Shown piece after piece: positions 45,429 to 55,848 of a DNA stretch of 64,000 nucleotides (the first letter of the stretch is position 1; the number at the start of each line of letters is the position of its first letter). Under the pieces are notes generated by a model, which saw only the letters and a program-made list of their open reading frames with translations, had not been told where the DNA came from and searched no databases. The position numbers were made by a program, and so were the translations under genes. The stretch is from Advenella mimigardefordensis DPN7 (GTDB taxonomy: Bacteria; Pseudomonadota; Gammaproteobacteria; Burkholderiales; Burkholderiaceae_B): positions 2,046,001 through 2,110,000 of the forward strand of contig NZ_CP003915.1 of NCBI RefSeq assembly GCF_000521505.1, in the 5' to 3' direction.

Positions 45429-47243
45429 ATGGAAAAAAAACAGGACGACGCGCGAAATACGGAAACGGAAAAAAAGCCGGGAGCGGCAGGTCAGCATGAT
45501 CAGCCGGGAAGCGCAGCGCCGGATAAAGTGACGGATGTGGAACTGACCAATGAGCGATCCACGCCGGAGAAAACAACAGCGCAAGCTGACAAAACCGATA
45601 AGGCAGCCGCTGGTAAGCCTGTTGCCAGCGCTGCAGGCGGATCCGTTCCTCCAGCCGACGCAGATAAAGACGAAAGTAGTGCCGGCAAAGGCACAAAAGG
45701 CCCCTTAATTGGCGCATTGGTTGTGGTCGCGGCGATTGCTGCTGGCGGCTATTACTATGCCCAGAACAATCACTCCCAGTCAGAAAACAATAGCCAGACG
45801 ACTAGCGAACCTGCAGCATCAGCACCTGCAGACACGCCAGCATCGGATGCCGCTCAGGCAGATCAGGGATCTGCCCCGGATACATCATCAAGTGCGTCGA
45901 GCACGACGGATAATGCCGAGCCGGCGCAGAACGGCGATACCGCGTCAGCGACGGCAAGTGGCAGCGACGCCCAGACCCCCGCAGGTGAGGGAACCGCAGG
46001 GGCTGATGCTGCTTCATCTGCAACGAACGAAGCCGATGGCAGCAACGGCAATGCGCCTGCAGATTCGGCAACAGCCAATAATGAGCCGGCTCAGACAGGG
46101 TCTGAAGCCACCACTGATGCAGCATCAGCGGCTGTAACCAATGAGCACAATGAGGATGCGTCTGCCCAGGCGTCGCCTGACAAGAGCGATACCACTGACG
46201 CATCTGAAACAGCGCCTGCGGCAACAGAGACATCGTCTGCAGGTTCGTCAGCGGCCTCAACCAATACGGCTAATGCCACTGACACTGCAGCGTCGGGAAC
46301 AGGCGGGTTTGGCGGTTCATTACCGGCAGATATCCGCGATCAGCTTGATCGCCAGTCAGCACAGATCATCGCCTTGCGCGATCAGCTGGAGTCTTCACAG
46401 AAGCAATTGCAGCAGTTGCAAACCACCCGTTTGCAGGCCGCGCGTGACGAAACAACCCTATTTGTGGTGAATGATGTTAGTCGATTAGTGACCATGGCGC
46501 AGAATGAGCTTGCCATCGTTGGCAACCTCGAGAATGCCGTGACTGCCCTGGAAACCGGCATCAAGGCCATAGACCAGGCTGATGCGCCGGTACTTGCGGG
46601 TTTGCGCGGCGCTCTGTCAGCCGATATCGTCACCCTGAAAAGTGCGCCCGCCATCGGCGTGGATGCGCAGTTTGCCCAAATCGCGGCCCTGTCCGAGAAA
46701 ATAGATGCGCTGCCAATGCTGGCGCCAGATCAGGCAGGAGCAAAGCCCATGGCCGGGCAGTCTGCTCAGGGCGCATCCACTGGGAGCGACACGAACGAAA
46801 CAAATTCGGCTGCCGCTACAGAAGCGTGGTATGAGCGCGCCTGGAATGAAGTGAAAACCTGGCCGGGTGCGGCCTGGGATGGGTTGCGTTCCGATCTTGG
46901 CGGTATTGTCCGCGTAGAAAAGCTGGCCGACCCGAACCAGCTGTTGCTCACGGTTGATCAGGCCGCGCAACTGCGGGGCAACCTGAAACAGTATTTGCAT
47001 TTTGCCCAGCAGGCATTGCTGAACGGGCAACAGGGTATCTGGACGGCTTCGCTTGAAACTGTGGTAAAGGGCATTAAACAAAGTTTCAATCAGGATTCGG
47101 TGGAAACGCAACAGGTGCTTGCCCAGCTTCAGCAATTGCTCAAGGCAGGTGTCAGACCTGAATTGCCATCGATCACGCAGAGCGTGAAGGCAGTTGAGGA
47201 AACCCGCAAGCAGCTTAAATCCACGAATCCCGGACAGGAGTAA
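45429..47243 (+). CDS. hemX: HemX-like membrane protein with long low-complexity linker
   Basis: Membrane-anchored protein in the hemCDXY group, 604 residues; role in haem synthesis is not settled. The N-terminus is charged (Glu/Lys/Asp), then a membrane helix (about residues 93-114, LIGALVVVAAIAAGGYYYA), a very long Ala/Ser/Thr/Asp/Glu/Gly/Pro low-complexity stretch (about 115-300), and the conserved HemX domain starting near PADIRDQLDRQSAQIIALRDQ. It lacks the methyltransferase domain of some homologues. ATG 45429 with AAGGA at proper spacing is preferred to TTG 45420. hemY starts 3 bases after the stop. Confidence 0.88.
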   Translation: MEKKQDDARNTETEKKPGAAGQHDQPGSAAPDKVTDVELTNERSTPEKTTAQADKTDKAAAGKPVASAAGGSVPPADADKDESSAGKGTKGPLIGALVVVAAIAAGGYYYAQNNHSQSENNSQTTSEPAASAPADTPASDAAQADQGSAPDTSSSASSTTDNAEPAQNGDTASATASGSDAQTPAGEGTAGADAASSATNEADGSNGNAPADSATANNEPAQTGSEATTDAASAAVTNEHNEDASAQASPDKSDTTDASETAPAATETSSAGSSAASTNTANATDTAASGTGGFGGSLPADIRDQLDRQSAQIIALRDQLESSQKQLQQLQTTRLQAARDETTLFVVNDVSRLVTMAQNELAIVGNLENAVTALETGIKAIDQADAPVLAGLRGALSADIVTLKSAPAIGVDAQFAQIAALSEKIDALPMLAPDQAGAKPMAGQSAQGASTGSDTNETNSAAATEAWYERAWNEVKTWPGAAWDGLRSDLGGIVRVEKLADPNQLLLTVDQAAQLRGNLKQYLHFAQQALLNGQQGIWTASLETVVKGIKQSFNQDSVETQQVLAQLQQLLKAGVRPELPSITQSVKAVEETRKQLKSTNPGQE

Positions 47244-47246
47244 TGC

Positions 47247-48659
47247 ATGCGAACCAGTTTGAAATTACTTGTCCTGTTTGCTGTTGCCGTTGCTGCTGCG
47301 CTATTGCTGCGTGATTCCAGTGGCTATTTCATGGTGGTGACCGGCGATGAACGCCGGACGGTTTCGCTGGCGGCGGGCCTGGTATTCATCGTCATTGCCT
47401 TTTTCATTTTTTATCTGGTCTTCCGTTTCATCGGTGTTCTGATGGATGCGCCAACAAGATGGCGTAACTGGAATCAGCGCCGTCATACCCGTAAGGACTA
47501 CGATCTGCTGGAGCGCGGCTGGGTGGAATTGCTGGAGGGACGCAGCAGCCCTGCAGAGAAGGATCTGACTCGTTTGCTCAATCGCAGTCGTGATAACGGT
47601 CGTGCTGCCCTGGCCAGTCTGGCGGCAGCCAAGGCGGCGCATAATCAGTCGCGCTATGCCGAACGTGATGCACTGCTTTTAACGGCACAATCCAAGGCCC
47701 AGGGTAACCCCAGAATGCTGGATGCCACAACCACCATCCGTGCAGAAATGCTGCTGGAGCAGGGTGAGTCCAAACAGGCACTGGCATTGCTTGAACCATT
47801 GGCACAAGCCGGGGGCGCGAATCAGGACCATCTCCAGCGGCTGCTGCTGCGCGGCTACAAGCAACTTGGCAATCAGGATAAATTGTTGCAGGTCGCCCGT
47901 ACGCTCAGCAAGAAAGGTGCTATCGACACGTTCGAGGGGCAACGCCTTATTGAGCACGCCGGTGCGGCGGTCATGAAAGCGACGACGCGCGATAGTTGGG
48001 CCAATACCTGGAAATCATTCAGCAGCGCCGAGAAAGCCATGCCGCTGGTCGCACTGGCTGCGGCCGAGAAAGCACAGGCGGCAGGCCACTTCGACACAGC
48101 AGGACAGATTCTGGAAGCGTCGTTACGCGAACATATTGACGCCCGGCTGCTCAACGCCTACGTACAGTGTCCGGCCGATCAGGTGAATGGGCGTCTGACC
48201 AAAGCACAGCAATGGCTGGAAAAAGACGAGAACAATCCTGATCTGCTTAACGCACTGGGTTTTCTGTGCCTGGCTGCGCAGTTATGGGGGCAGGCCGAGC
48301 GTTATCTGACACGCAGTCTCAAGTTGCGTGAAGATCCGCGTACACATACCTTACTTGGCGCGCTTTATGACCGTCTGGGCAAGCCTGCCGAGGCAGTCAA
48401 ACATTGGCGGTTCGCAACGGCATCGATCTCCATGCTACCCACGGTGGAGGGAGAAAAATATCTGCCGGCAGCCGATACCCGTATGGATCCGGACGGCCCG
48501 CCTGATCGCAAGCGTGCCGAGCAGCAGGTTGAGCCGGAACGCGCAGATGAAGCATCTGCAAAAACCATTTATGCCAAACGACAGGAAGCCGATGATGAGT
48601 ACTTTGATAGTGCGCCTATTCCCGGTATCCGCGCCGATGAATTGAATGAAAAATCGTAA
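47247..48659 (+). CDS. hemY: HemY-like TPR membrane protein
   Basis: Membrane protein of 470 residues with two N-terminal helices (about 7-22 and 40-63), then tetratricopeptide-like helical repeats; conserved in proteobacteria downstream of hemX. Motifs of the HemY_N domain are LLRDSSGYFMVV and RRTVSLAAGLVFIVIAFFIF. It is not the oxygen-dependent protoporphyrinogen oxidase that shares the name in Bacillus. An acidic/basic tail follows the repeats. Likely a scaffold for haem enzymes at the membrane. Confidence 0.9.
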   Translation: MRTSLKLLVLFAVAVAAALLLRDSSGYFMVVTGDERRTVSLAAGLVFIVIAFFIFYLVFRFIGVLMDAPTRWRNWNQRRHTRKDYDLLERGWVELLEGRSSPAEKDLTRLLNRSRDNGRAALASLAAAKAAHNQSRYAERDALLLTAQSKAQGNPRMLDATTTIRAEMLLEQGESKQALALLEPLAQAGGANQDHLQRLLLRGYKQLGNQDKLLQVARTLSKKGAIDTFEGQRLIEHAGAAVMKATTRDSWANTWKSFSSAEKAMPLVALAAAEKAQAAGHFDTAGQILEASLREHIDARLLNAYVQCPADQVNGRLTKAQQWLEKDENNPDLLNALGFLCLAAQLWGQAERYLTRSLKLREDPRTHTLLGALYDRLGKPAEAVKHWRFATASISMLPTVEGEKYLPAADTRMDPDGPPDRKRAEQQVEPERADEASAKTIYAKRQEADDEYFDSAPIPGIRADELNEKS

Positions 48660-48698
48660 TTCCGAAAACCGTAACTACAGTAACCAGAAGAGTTGACT

Positions 48699-49232
48699 AT
48701 GAGCTTGAAAAATGTCCCGGCCGGTTCCAAAACACCGGAAGAATTCAATGTTGTAATTGAAATTCCGATGAATGCCGATCCGGTTAAATACGAAGTAGAT
48801 AAAGACACCGGTGCGGTGTATGTTGATCGCTTCATGATGACGGCCATGCATTATCCCTGCAACTATGGCTATATTCCGGATACACTGGCTGACGATGGTG
48901 ATCCGGTGGATGTGCTGGTGATTACACCGTTTCCCGTTGCCGTTGGATCAGTTATCAAATGCCGTGCCCTGGGCGTGTTGCAAATGGATGACGAAGCAGG
49001 TGGTGACGCTAAACTGCTGGCCCGTCCGGTAGACAAACTGTATCCTCCCTATAGCTCCCTGAATGCCCATACTGATCTGCCAGAGCTGGATCTGCAGCGT
49101 ATCCAGCACTTTTTCGAGCATTACAAAGATCTCGAAAAAGGCAAGTGGGTGAAAGTGAAGGGTTGGGAAGGCATTGATGCGGCGCATGCCGAGATCACCA
49201 GCAGTATCGAACGATTCCAGAAAGGTAAATAA
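48699..49232 (+). CDS. ppa: Inorganic pyrophosphatase, family I
   Basis: Soluble Mg-dependent pyrophosphatase, 177 residues. ATG 48699 ([19 protein letters not shown]) is preferred to the TTG at 48693. The catalytic signature [10 protein letters not shown] and the metal-binding Asp residues are intact, as are [15 protein letters not shown] and the [12 protein letters not shown] segment. Ends with a strong terminator, so it is read alone or as the last gene after hemY (gap 39). Confidence 0.97.
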   Translation: MSLKNVPAGSKTPEEFNVVIEIPMNADPVKYEVDKDTGAVYVDRFMMTAMHYPCNYGYIPDTLADDGDPVDVLVITPFPVAVGSVIKCRALGVLQMDDEAGGDAKLLARPVDKLYPPYSSLNAHTDLPELDLQRIQHFFEHYKDLEKGKWVKVKGWEGIDAAHAEITSSIERFQKGK

Positions 49233-49255
49233 TCCACTGGTTTCCAACCATGTTT

Positions 49256-49293
49256 AAAAAAGGGCACGGCAGTACACGACCGGGCCCTTTTTT
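49256..49293 (+). terminator. Terminator after ppa
   Basis: AAAAAAGGGC (49256-49265) pairs with GCCCTTTTTT (49284-49293). The A and T tracts make it useful in both directions. Confidence 0.85.
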
Positions 49294-49374
49294 GATGGCG
49301 CGCACCAGAGCAGCAAGCTGGCCTGCCGCAATGCTTTATTGATTAACGATAACCAAGACCATGAAGAGACTGCT

Positions 49375-50070
49375 ATGACTTATGTATTTCCCGCCCCTGA
49401 GGTGGTTTCCCTTGCGATTGCTGGTAGCGATGCACGTTTCCCGGTGCGTCGTGTTTACTGCGTAGGACGCAATTACGCCGAGCATGCCAAGGAAATGGGT
49501 TTTACCGGCCGTGAAGATCCGTTCTTTTTCAGCAAACCTGCTGACGCATTGCTGCCTATCGCCGATGGTGAAACCGGACAAATGCCGTATCCATCCAAAA
49601 CGTCCAACCTGCACTACGAAATGGAATTGGTTGTCGCCATTGGCAAAAGGGGCAAGGACGTGTCTGTAGAGGAGGCTGCGCAGATGGTTTTCGGCTACGC
49701 ACTGGGTCTGGACATGACCCGACGTGATCTGCAGGGCGAGGCCAAGAAGCAGGGTCGGCCCTGGGAAGTGGGCAAGGCCTTTGATCTGTCAGGCCCTATC
49801 GGACCTGTGCATCCGGCGGCAACGGTTAAGGACATTGACACGGCGGCAATCTCGCTGGATGTGAACGGTGAAACGCGTCAGAGCAGCACCATCGCGTCGC
49901 TGATCTGGTCCATTCCGGAATCCATTGCGTATCTGTCCGGCCTGTTTGAGCTGCAGCCCGGCGATCTGATTTTTTCCGGCACCCCCGAAGGCGTGGGCGC
50001 GGTCGTTGCCGGCGATGAGCTGGTCGGTAAAGTTGAAGGACTGGGCCAGTTGAACGTGCGAATCGTCTGA
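49375..50070 (+). CDS. Fumarylacetoacetate hydrolase family protein
   Basis: FAH-fold hydrolase or isomerase of 231 residues. The core begins [18 protein letters not shown], with metal-binding Glu residues in [13 protein letters not shown] and the Asp in [26 protein letters not shown] is the usual C-terminal signature. Homologues act on fumarylpyruvate, acylpyruvate or related acids; substrate unknown. ATG 49375 is chosen over a longer TTG/ATG start at 49339. Confidence 0.92.
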   Translation: MTYVFPAPEVVSLAIAGSDARFPVRRVYCVGRNYAEHAKEMGFTGREDPFFFSKPADALLPIADGETGQMPYPSKTSNLHYEMELVVAIGKRGKDVSVEEAAQMVFGYALGLDMTRRDLQGEAKKQGRPWEVGKAFDLSGPIGPVHPAATVKDIDTAAISLDVNGETRQSSTIASLIWSIPESIAYLSGLFELQPGDLIFSGTPEGVGAVVAGDELVGKVEGLGQLNVRIV

Positions 50071-50410
50071 TGCATTACCTGCATCCCTGCGCCAAAAGCG
50101 GGCAGGGATGCAAGAAAACGCCTTTTTTCTGTGCATGCAGAAGCTGCGCTAAAAGCCATTTTCCGGCGCTTCTGCACTGAATCAGACAGCCTGCCACCGG
50201 TACAAAACGTTAAATATTAAGACACCGGCAAAATCAGGGATTCAGCCTTTTGCAAGCTAAATCAATCAGATAGCCTCATTGACCACGATCTGAAAAAATT
50301 GCAAATGTTACAAATATAAGCACTTTATAGTCGTTCTGTAATGACCTTTCGAGCGAAAGTGCGAATAATGGTTTGTACTGATTTCGCAATTCAAATAAAG
50401 AGGTTAAGTC
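50071..50410 (+). other. Gap with hairpins before the lipoprotein pair
   Basis: TGCATCCCTGC (50080-50090) and GCAGGGATGCA (50102-50112) form a perfect 11-bp hairpin 10 bases after the hydrolase, followed by AAGAAAACGCCTTTTTTC. A second hairpin AGAAGC(TGC)GC/GCGCTTCT spans about 50140-50176. The last 200 bases are AT-rich and promoter-like. Confidence 0.6.
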
Positions 50411-50644
50411 ATGAAAGTTAATACGACACGCTCAATAGTTTTGACAGCAGTATTCGCCGGTCTGTTAGGTCTGGCGGGATGCGATAAAGGTGCAGATTCC
50501 TCGGCTCCTGCTGATACGCCAGCCGCATCATCTGAAGCACCGGCTACATCGGCACCCGCTGATTCCGGCACAACGCCTGCGCCGTCTGGCGAAGCCCCCG
50601 CTTCTGGCGAAGCCCCTGCGTCTGGCGGCAGCCAGCCACAATAA
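50411..50644 (+). CDS. Small Pro/Ala/Ser-rich lipoprotein
   Basis: Lipoprotein of 77 residues with lipobox LAGC (Cys25) after the helix IVLTAVFAGLLG. The mature part is only an unstructured Ala/Pro/Ser/Thr/Glu/Gly tail with EAPASGEAPASGG repeats. AGAGG lies 7 bases before the ATG. Its N-terminal 50 residues closely resemble those of the next gene (13 bases away), but it lacks that gene's C-terminal domain. It may be a truncated duplicate. Confidence 0.75.
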   Translation: MKVNTTRSIVLTAVFAGLLGLAGCDKGADSSAPADTPAASSEAPATSAPADSGTTPAPSGEAPASGEAPASGGSQPQ

Positions 50645-50657
50645 AGAAGAGGGATGT

Positions 50658-51137
50658 ATGAATTTAAATAAAACACGTCTGGCGGTGCTGGCTGCCGTCA
50701 TGGCTGGCGTTGTTGGGCTGGCCGGGTGTGACAAAGGCTCGGATTCTGCCGCACCCGAAACGCCTGCGGCGACATCCGAGGCGCCAGCCACGCCGGCGCC
50801 GGCTGCGGAGCCTGCAGCACCTGCTGCGCCGGCAGAGTCTTCACCGGCGCCGGCTGATTCCGGTACTGCATCTTCCTCTGCTGCAGGTGAGACGCCAGCG
50901 CCAGCGGCCGATTCTTCGGCTGGGGCAGACAGTAACCTGCCGCAAACCTGCCAGGATTACTTCAAAAAGGCCGAGGACCTGGTTGCGAAGGCAGGCGGTT
51001 CTGCTGATCAGATGAAACAGATGATGGATCAACAGCGCTCACAGATGGCCGCGATCAAGGATCAGGCGCAACTGGAGTCCAGCTGCAAGCAGGCACTGGA
51101 TATGCTGGATCAGCAGATGAAACAAATGCCACAATAA
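50658..51137 (+). CDS. Lipoprotein with C-terminal Cys-pair helical domain (DUF5339-like)
   Basis: Lipoprotein of 159 residues: signal peptide, lipobox LAGC, Ala/Pro/Ser linker (about 25-95), then a helical domain with CQDYFKKAEDLV and SCKQALDMLD, whose two Cys could pair. The Met/Gln-rich amphipathic helices (QMKQMMDQQRSQMAAIK) resemble DUF5339 proteins, by memory. ATG 50658 with AGAAGAGGG upstream is chosen. It follows its shorter paralogue in one operon and is closed by a terminator. Confidence 0.8.
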   Translation: MNLNKTRLAVLAAVMAGVVGLAGCDKGSDSAAPETPAATSEAPATPAPAAEPAAPAAPAESSPAPADSGTASSSAAGETPAPAADSSAGADSNLPQTCQDYFKKAEDLVAKAGGSADQMKQMMDQQRSQMAAIKDQAQLESSCKQALDMLDQQMKQMPQ

Positions 51138-51230
51138 GTATTAAACGTTGGGCGCATTCCTGCGGGGATGCGCCGCTAAAACAACGATGGAGTTTTTGCA
51201 AAGTCTCTCCATCATGGTTACTCTCTCTGG

Positions 51231-51266
51231 GCGACTCGACAATCATATTGTTGGTCGCTTTTTTTT
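51231..51266 (+). terminator. Terminator after lipoprotein pair
   Basis: GCGAC (51231-51235) pairs with GTCGC (51254-51258), with ACAAT/ATTGT inside, followed by eight T. Two further hairpins (GGCGCAT/ATGCGCC about 51152-51174, GATGGAG/CTCCATC 51186-51213) precede it. Confidence 0.8.
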
Positions 51267-51320
51267 GTGCTGATACCGGCAGTGTCACGCGCCGCCGGTA
51301 TGTTAACTGTCTGCCTGGCT

Positions 51321-51659
51321 TCAGGTTTTTTTCAGGCACGTGCTCATGAATGTTTTGCGCGCGTCGCCGGTGAGGGATTTGGCTTTTGCGTCCTTGTTGC
51401 AGTCGGCCATCCGTTGCTGGGAACTGCTTAGCGGTTTGCCGTCTTTGGTCGTGCTGTTATTGCTCAGGCATTCTTTCATAAACTGCTTACGCTGGTCGCC
51501 ATGCAGATTTTTGGTTTTGGCATCTGCATTGCAGGTCGTCATACGGCTTTGCTGACTATTTTCTTTTTTTGCCGGCGCGGCTGTTTGCGCCATGGCGGTC
51601 ATGCACAACAGGCTGGCAGCGACTGCTGCAGCGCAGGCTGATTTGCTGACAATATTCAT
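51321..51659 (-). CDS. PsiF-repeat protein
   Basis: Exported protein of 112 residues with a signal peptide (cut near AMAQ) and two PsiF repeats, each of the form MxxCNxDAKxKxLxGDxRKxFMxxCL. The two copies (about 42-67 and 85-110) are well kept. PsiF is induced by phosphate starvation in E. coli; regulation here is not seen. The second of two ATGs (51659) has AAGGA at 6 bases and is preferred. Confidence 0.92.
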   Translation of the reverse strand: MNIVSKSACAAAVAASLLCMTAMAQTAAPAKKENSQQSRMTTCNADAKTKNLHGDQRKQFMKECLSNNSTTKDGKPLSSSQQRMADCNKDAKAKSLTGDARKTFMSTCLKKT

Positions 51660-51832
51660 TTTCATTCCTTTCTAACGGGATCAAAAATACGACATGATCG
51701 GATGGTCATGCTGCGCATAGCATACGCTCAAATCATAAAATCTGGCGAGCAAAATTTAGCAAAATCCGCCTGTGATATTTTCACGCCGTTGCATGGAGGA
51801 TGTGAGGCAGAATTTTTCTGCCCGTAGACAAA

Positions 51833-51860
51833 AAAATACCTTCGCAACGGAAGGTATTTT
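51833..51860 (-). terminator. Terminator of rho
   Basis: AAAATACCTT (51833-51842) and AAGGTATTTT (51851-51860); on the minus strand seven T follow. A Rho-independent signal ends the rho gene itself. Confidence 0.82.
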
Positions 51861-51880
51861 CAGTCTACAGCAAGGTTTTC

Positions 51881-53137
51881 TTATTTTTTCATCATATCGA
51901 AGAACTGGTCGTTGTTCTTCGTGGACTTGATCTTGTCCAGAATAAATTCCATTGACTCGACTTCGTCCATATCATGAATGAACTTGCGCAGTACCCAGAC
52001 GCGCTGCAGCTTCTCGGGCTTCATCAGCAATTCTTCGCGGCGGGTACCGGATTTGTTCAGGTTGATGGCAGGGTAGATACGTTTTTCTGCCAGGCGGCGT
52101 TCCAGATGAACTTCGCAGTTACCAGTGCCTTTGAACTCTTCATAGATGACTTCATCCATACGGCTGCCGGTTTCAATCAGCGCGGTGCCGATAATCGTCA
52201 GGGAGCCACCTTCTTCAATATTCCGGGCAGCACCAAAAAACCGTTTGGGGCGTTGCAGCGCATTGGCGTCTACACCGCCGGTCAGCACTTTGCCCGAAGA
52301 GGGCACGACCGTGTTGTAGGCGCGGGCCAGGCGAGTGATGGAGTCCAGCACAATGACCACGTCTTTCTTCAGTTCGACCAGGCGCTTGGCCTTTTCGATC
52401 ACCATTTCGGCAACCTGTACGTGGCGAGTGGCCGGTTCATCGAAGGTAGAGGCAACCACTTCACCACGCACGGTACGGGTCATCTCTGTCACTTCTTCGG
52501 GGCGTTCATCAACCAGCAGAACAATCAGGGTTGCGTCGGGGTAGTTGGTGGTAATGGAATGCGCAATATGCTGCATCATGACCGTTTTTCCCGATTTCGG
52601 GCTGGCGACGATCAGGGCGCGCTGACCTTTACCGATAGGTGAAAAAATATCCAGAATACGGCCGGTGTTGTTTTCTTCGCTTTTGATATCGCGTTCAAGC
52701 AGCAGCGGTTCGTCCGGGTGCAGCGGCGTCAGGTTCTCGAACATGATGCGATGTTTCATCAGTTCCGGAGAGACACCATTGACGTTTTCTACTTTGACCA
52801 GGGCGAAATAGCGTTCGCCGTCTTTGGGTACACGTACTTCGCCTTCAATCGAATCACCTGTGTGAAGATTGAAGCGGCGGATTTGTGAAGGGGAGATATA
52901 GATGTCGTCGGTGCTGGCGAGGTAGGAAGTTTCAGGGGAGCGAAGAAAGCCAAAGCCGTCTGGCAATACTTCCAGCACACCATCCCCGAAAATTTGTTCG
53001 CCCATTTTTGCGCGACGCTTCATGATGGCAAACATTAATTCCTGCTTGCGGAAGCGGTTGGCGTTTTCGATTTCCAGGCCGGCAGCCATATCGAGCAGCT
53101 GCGACACATGCAGTGCCTTTAATTCATTAAGGTGCAT
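51881..53137 (-). CDS. rho: Transcription termination factor Rho
   Basis: Hexameric RNA-dependent ATPase and helicase ending many transcripts; 418 residues. Start [21 protein letters not shown]-binding cold-shock-like domain with [11 protein letters not shown]-loop [12 protein letters not shown], Walker [16 protein letters not shown], and the R-loop segment [21 protein letters not shown]. trxA lies 81 bases upstream on the same strand, the common trxA-rho arrangement. Confidence 0.98.
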   Translation of the reverse strand: MHLNELKALHVSQLLDMAAGLEIENANRFRKQELMFAIMKRRAKMGEQIFGDGVLEVLPDGFGFLRSPETSYLASTDDIYISPSQIRRFNLHTGDSIEGEVRVPKDGERYFALVKVENVNGVSPELMKHRIMFENLTPLHPDEPLLLERDIKSEENNTGRILDIFSPIGKGQRALIVASPKSGKTVMMQHIAHSITTNYPDATLIVLLVDERPEEVTEMTRTVRGEVVASTFDEPATRHVQVAEMVIEKAKRLVELKKDVVIVLDSITRLARAYNTVVPSSGKVLTGGVDANALQRPKRFFGAARNIEEGGSLTIIGTALIETGSRMDEVIYEEFKGTGNCEVHLERRLAEKRIYPAINLNKSGTRREELLMKPEKLQRVWVLRKFIHDMDEVESMEFILDKIKSTKNNDQFFDMMKK

Positions 53138-53218
53138 TATTTATGAGTAGGATAGATAAGGATTGATATAAGAGTCGTGGCGGCGGGCTGACGAATGAGC
53201 CCGCGCGAAAAAAATAAT

Positions 53219-53545
53219 TTAAATGGATTCGTCAATGAACCCGGTAAGCTGGGTTTTGTTGACTGCGCCGACTTTGGTGGCGACAGCTTCACCGTTTTTG
53301 AAGACCATCAGTGTCGGGATGCCGCGAATGCCGAATTTGGCAGCCACTTCAGGGTGGTCCTGGACATCGACCTTGACAACGTGGATACGGCCTTCGTAGT
53401 CGCGGGACGCCTCTTCCAGCAGAGGAGCAATCGCCTTGCATGGACCACACCAGGGTGCCCAGTAGTCTACCAGCACCGGCAGCTCCGACTTGAGCACTTC
53501 GGCTTCAAATGTTTTCTCGGTTGCGTGTTTGATCAGATCGCTCAT
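53219..53545 (-). CDS. trxA: Thioredoxin
   Basis: Thiol-disulphide reductant of 108 residues with the active site WCGPC (Cys33, Cys36) and the cis-Pro region IRGIPTLMVFKNG. ATG 53545 (MSDLIKHATEKTFE) is preferred over the longer 53563 start. Read toward rho. Its promoter lies in the gap shared with parE. Confidence 0.97.
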   Translation of the reverse strand: MSDLIKHATEKTFEAEVLKSELPVLVDYWAPWCGPCKAIAPLLEEASRDYEGRIHVVKVDVQDHPEVAAKFGIRGIPTLMVFKNGEAVATKVGAVNKTQLTGFIDESI

Positions 53546-53841
53546 AATGTTTTCAGATGACAATAGTCAAGAATAATCAGAAATGAAATAGTACGTATTT
53601 GGGATGCCTCGATTTGAGGTCGATCAAAGCGGATAGGTTTGATGTGAGCTGCGACGGAATGGATTTATCAGTTTGAATTCCGAAGCCGGCGTATGAAGCC
53701 GGGCCGGTCAGGGAATGGATAGACCTGACAGGCTAACAGCAGCCAAATGCGTCTGTAGTTAAATGTAAGAATACCATTTATCGATAAAGATTGTTTAAAA
53801 GCGTGATTATTAGGCGACAAAAAACACATTGAGCACGTAAA
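53546..53841. other. Divergent trxA-parE gap
   Basis: About 296 bases with no gene. A small hairpin GCCGG/CCGGC-type is seen near 53685-53702. Promoters for trxA and parE must lie here; none is clear enough to place. Confidence 0.45.
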
Positions 53842-55848
53842 ATGTCTGTTTTTTTGAACAGTATCGAGAAACACGTGGCCGCCAAGCAAAGCTATGACGA
53901 AGCATCAATCCGGGTCCTCAAGGGTCTGGAGCCCGTGCGCGAACGCCCGGGCATGTACACCCGCACGGAAAATCCGCTGCATATTATTCAGGAAGTCATC
54001 GACAATGCTGCCGACGAATCCCTGGCGGGTTTTGGCAGACAAATTACTGTTACCGTCAACACAGATAACAGCGTAACGGTAGAAGACGACGGGCGGGGCA
54101 TCCCCGTTGGCATACACCCCGAGGAAAAAGCGCCGGTAGTGGAAATTGTTTTTACCCGACTGCATGCAGGCGGCAAGTTCGACAAAAAAGCCGGCGGGGC
54201 TTACGCATTCTCCGGCGGTTTGCACGGTGTGGGGGTGTCCGTCACCAACGCGCTGTCAACCCGAATGGAGGTGACCGTCTGGCGCGATAGCAGTGAGTAC
54301 CAGCTGGTATTTGCCAAAGGCGGGGCGCTTGAGTCCCCGCTAACCCGTCTGGGTGATGCGGTCCCCCGCAAGAAAACCGGCACGCGCATCCGCATCTGGC
54401 CCGATCCCAAATATTTCGATACGGCCCAGATTCCAATGAACGAACTGTTGCGCCTGCTGCGCAGCAAGGCCGTTCTAATGCCGGGTGTGACCGTTGTTTT
54501 GAACAACGAAAAAACCGGCGAGCAGAAAAAATGGCTGTACGAGCGTGGGCTCACCGGTTATCTGAGCGAGTCGCTGGCGGGCGAAGAGTTGCTGGTGCCG
54601 GTGTTTGCCGATAGCCAGTACGCCGACAAGTCGCACGAGTACTTTGCCGATGGCGAGGGTGCTGAATGGGCCGTGGCCTGGACCACCGAAGGACAGGTTG
54701 TACGTGAATCCTACGTGAATCTGATTCCCACTTCGGCTGGCGGCACGCACGAGGCCGGCTTGCGCGAAGGGCTGTATACGGCGCTCAAGAGCTTTATCGA
54801 ATTGCACAATCTGCTGCCCAAAGGCATCAAGCTGCTGCCTGAAGACGTATTTTCCCGGGCCAGTTTTGTGCTGTCGGCCAAGGTGCTGGACCCGCAGTTC
54901 CAGGGGCAGATTAAAGAACGGCTGAATAACCGCGACGCTGTCCGTCTGGTGGGCGGGTTTGCCAAAACGTCATTTGAATTGCGTTTGAACAGTAATGTGG
55001 AAGCGGGCCGCAAACTGGCCGAACTGGCGATTCGCCAGGCGCAGGTACGCACCCGTTCCGCGCAGAAGGTTGAAAAACGCAAGAGTTCCGGCGTGGCGGT
55101 GTTGCCGGGCAAGCTGACCGACTGTGAATCGTCCGATAGTACCCGTACCGAAGTATTCCTGGTTGAGGGCGACTCTGCGGGTGGCTCTGCCAAGATGGGT
55201 CGCAATAAGGAATTTCAGGCCGTGCTGCCATTGCGCGGCAAGGTCCTTAATGCCTGGGAAGTGGAAAAAGACCGTCTGTTTGCCAATAATGAGATTCACG
55301 ACATTGCCGTGGCGATTGGCGTAGATCCACATGGCCCCAATGACAATCCTGATCTGTCCGGGCTGCGCTACCGTCGTATTTGCATCCTTTCCGATGCCGA
55401 CGTTGATGGTTCGCATATTCAGGTACTGCTGCTCACGCTGTTCTATCGCCATTTTCCCCGGCTGGTAGAAAATGGCTTTGTGTTTATTGCCAAGCCGCCC
55501 CTGTTCCGGGTAGATGTTCCCGCACAGGGCAAGCGTCCGGCACGCAAGCTGTATTGCCTGGATGAGTCGGAACTGGAGGCCGTCCAGGAAAAACTGGTGC
55601 AGAAAGATGGGGTAAAACCGGGTAGTCTGAGCATCAGCCGCTTTAAAGGTCTGGGCGAAATGAGTGCGGAACAGTTGTGGGAAACAACCATGAATCCGGA
55701 CACGCGCCGTTTACTGCCGGTGGGCTACGGCGAATTGACGTCAGACGAAACGAAACAAATGTTCAATATGCTGATGGGTAAAGGCGAGTCTGCGCAGCGA
55801 CGCAGCTGGCTCGAAGACAAAGGTAATTTAGCTGAAGTGGATGTGTAA
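53842..55848 (+). CDS. parE: Topoisomerase IV subunit B
   Basis: ATPase subunit of the decatenating type II topoisomerase; 668 residues, shorter than gyrase B and without its insert. GHKL motifs [27 protein letters not shown] and [20 protein letters not shown] motif [15 protein letters not shown] and [14 protein letters not shown]. Its stop TAATG overlaps the parC ATG, so the two are translated together at equal levels. Confidence 0.96.
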   Translation: MSVFLNSIEKHVAAKQSYDEASIRVLKGLEPVRERPGMYTRTENPLHIIQEVIDNAADESLAGFGRQITVTVNTDNSVTVEDDGRGIPVGIHPEEKAPVVEIVFTRLHAGGKFDKKAGGAYAFSGGLHGVGVSVTNALSTRMEVTVWRDSSEYQLVFAKGGALESPLTRLGDAVPRKKTGTRIRIWPDPKYFDTAQIPMNELLRLLRSKAVLMPGVTVVLNNEKTGEQKKWLYERGLTGYLSESLAGEELLVPVFADSQYADKSHEYFADGEGAEWAVAWTTEGQVVRESYVNLIPTSAGGTHEAGLREGLYTALKSFIELHNLLPKGIKLLPEDVFSRASFVLSAKVLDPQFQGQIKERLNNRDAVRLVGGFAKTSFELRLNSNVEAGRKLAELAIRQAQVRTRSAQKVEKRKSSGVAVLPGKLTDCESSDSTRTEVFLVEGDSAGGSAKMGRNKEFQAVLPLRGKVLNAWEVEKDRLFANNEIHDIAVAIGVDPHGPNDNPDLSGLRYRRICILSDADVDGSHIQVLLLTLFYRHFPRLVENGFVFIAKPPLFRVDVPAQGKRPARKLYCLDESELEAVQEKLVQKDGVKPGSLSISRFKGLGEMSAEQLWETTMNPDTRRLLPVGYGELTSDETKQMFNMLMGKGESAQRRSWLEDKGNLAEVDV

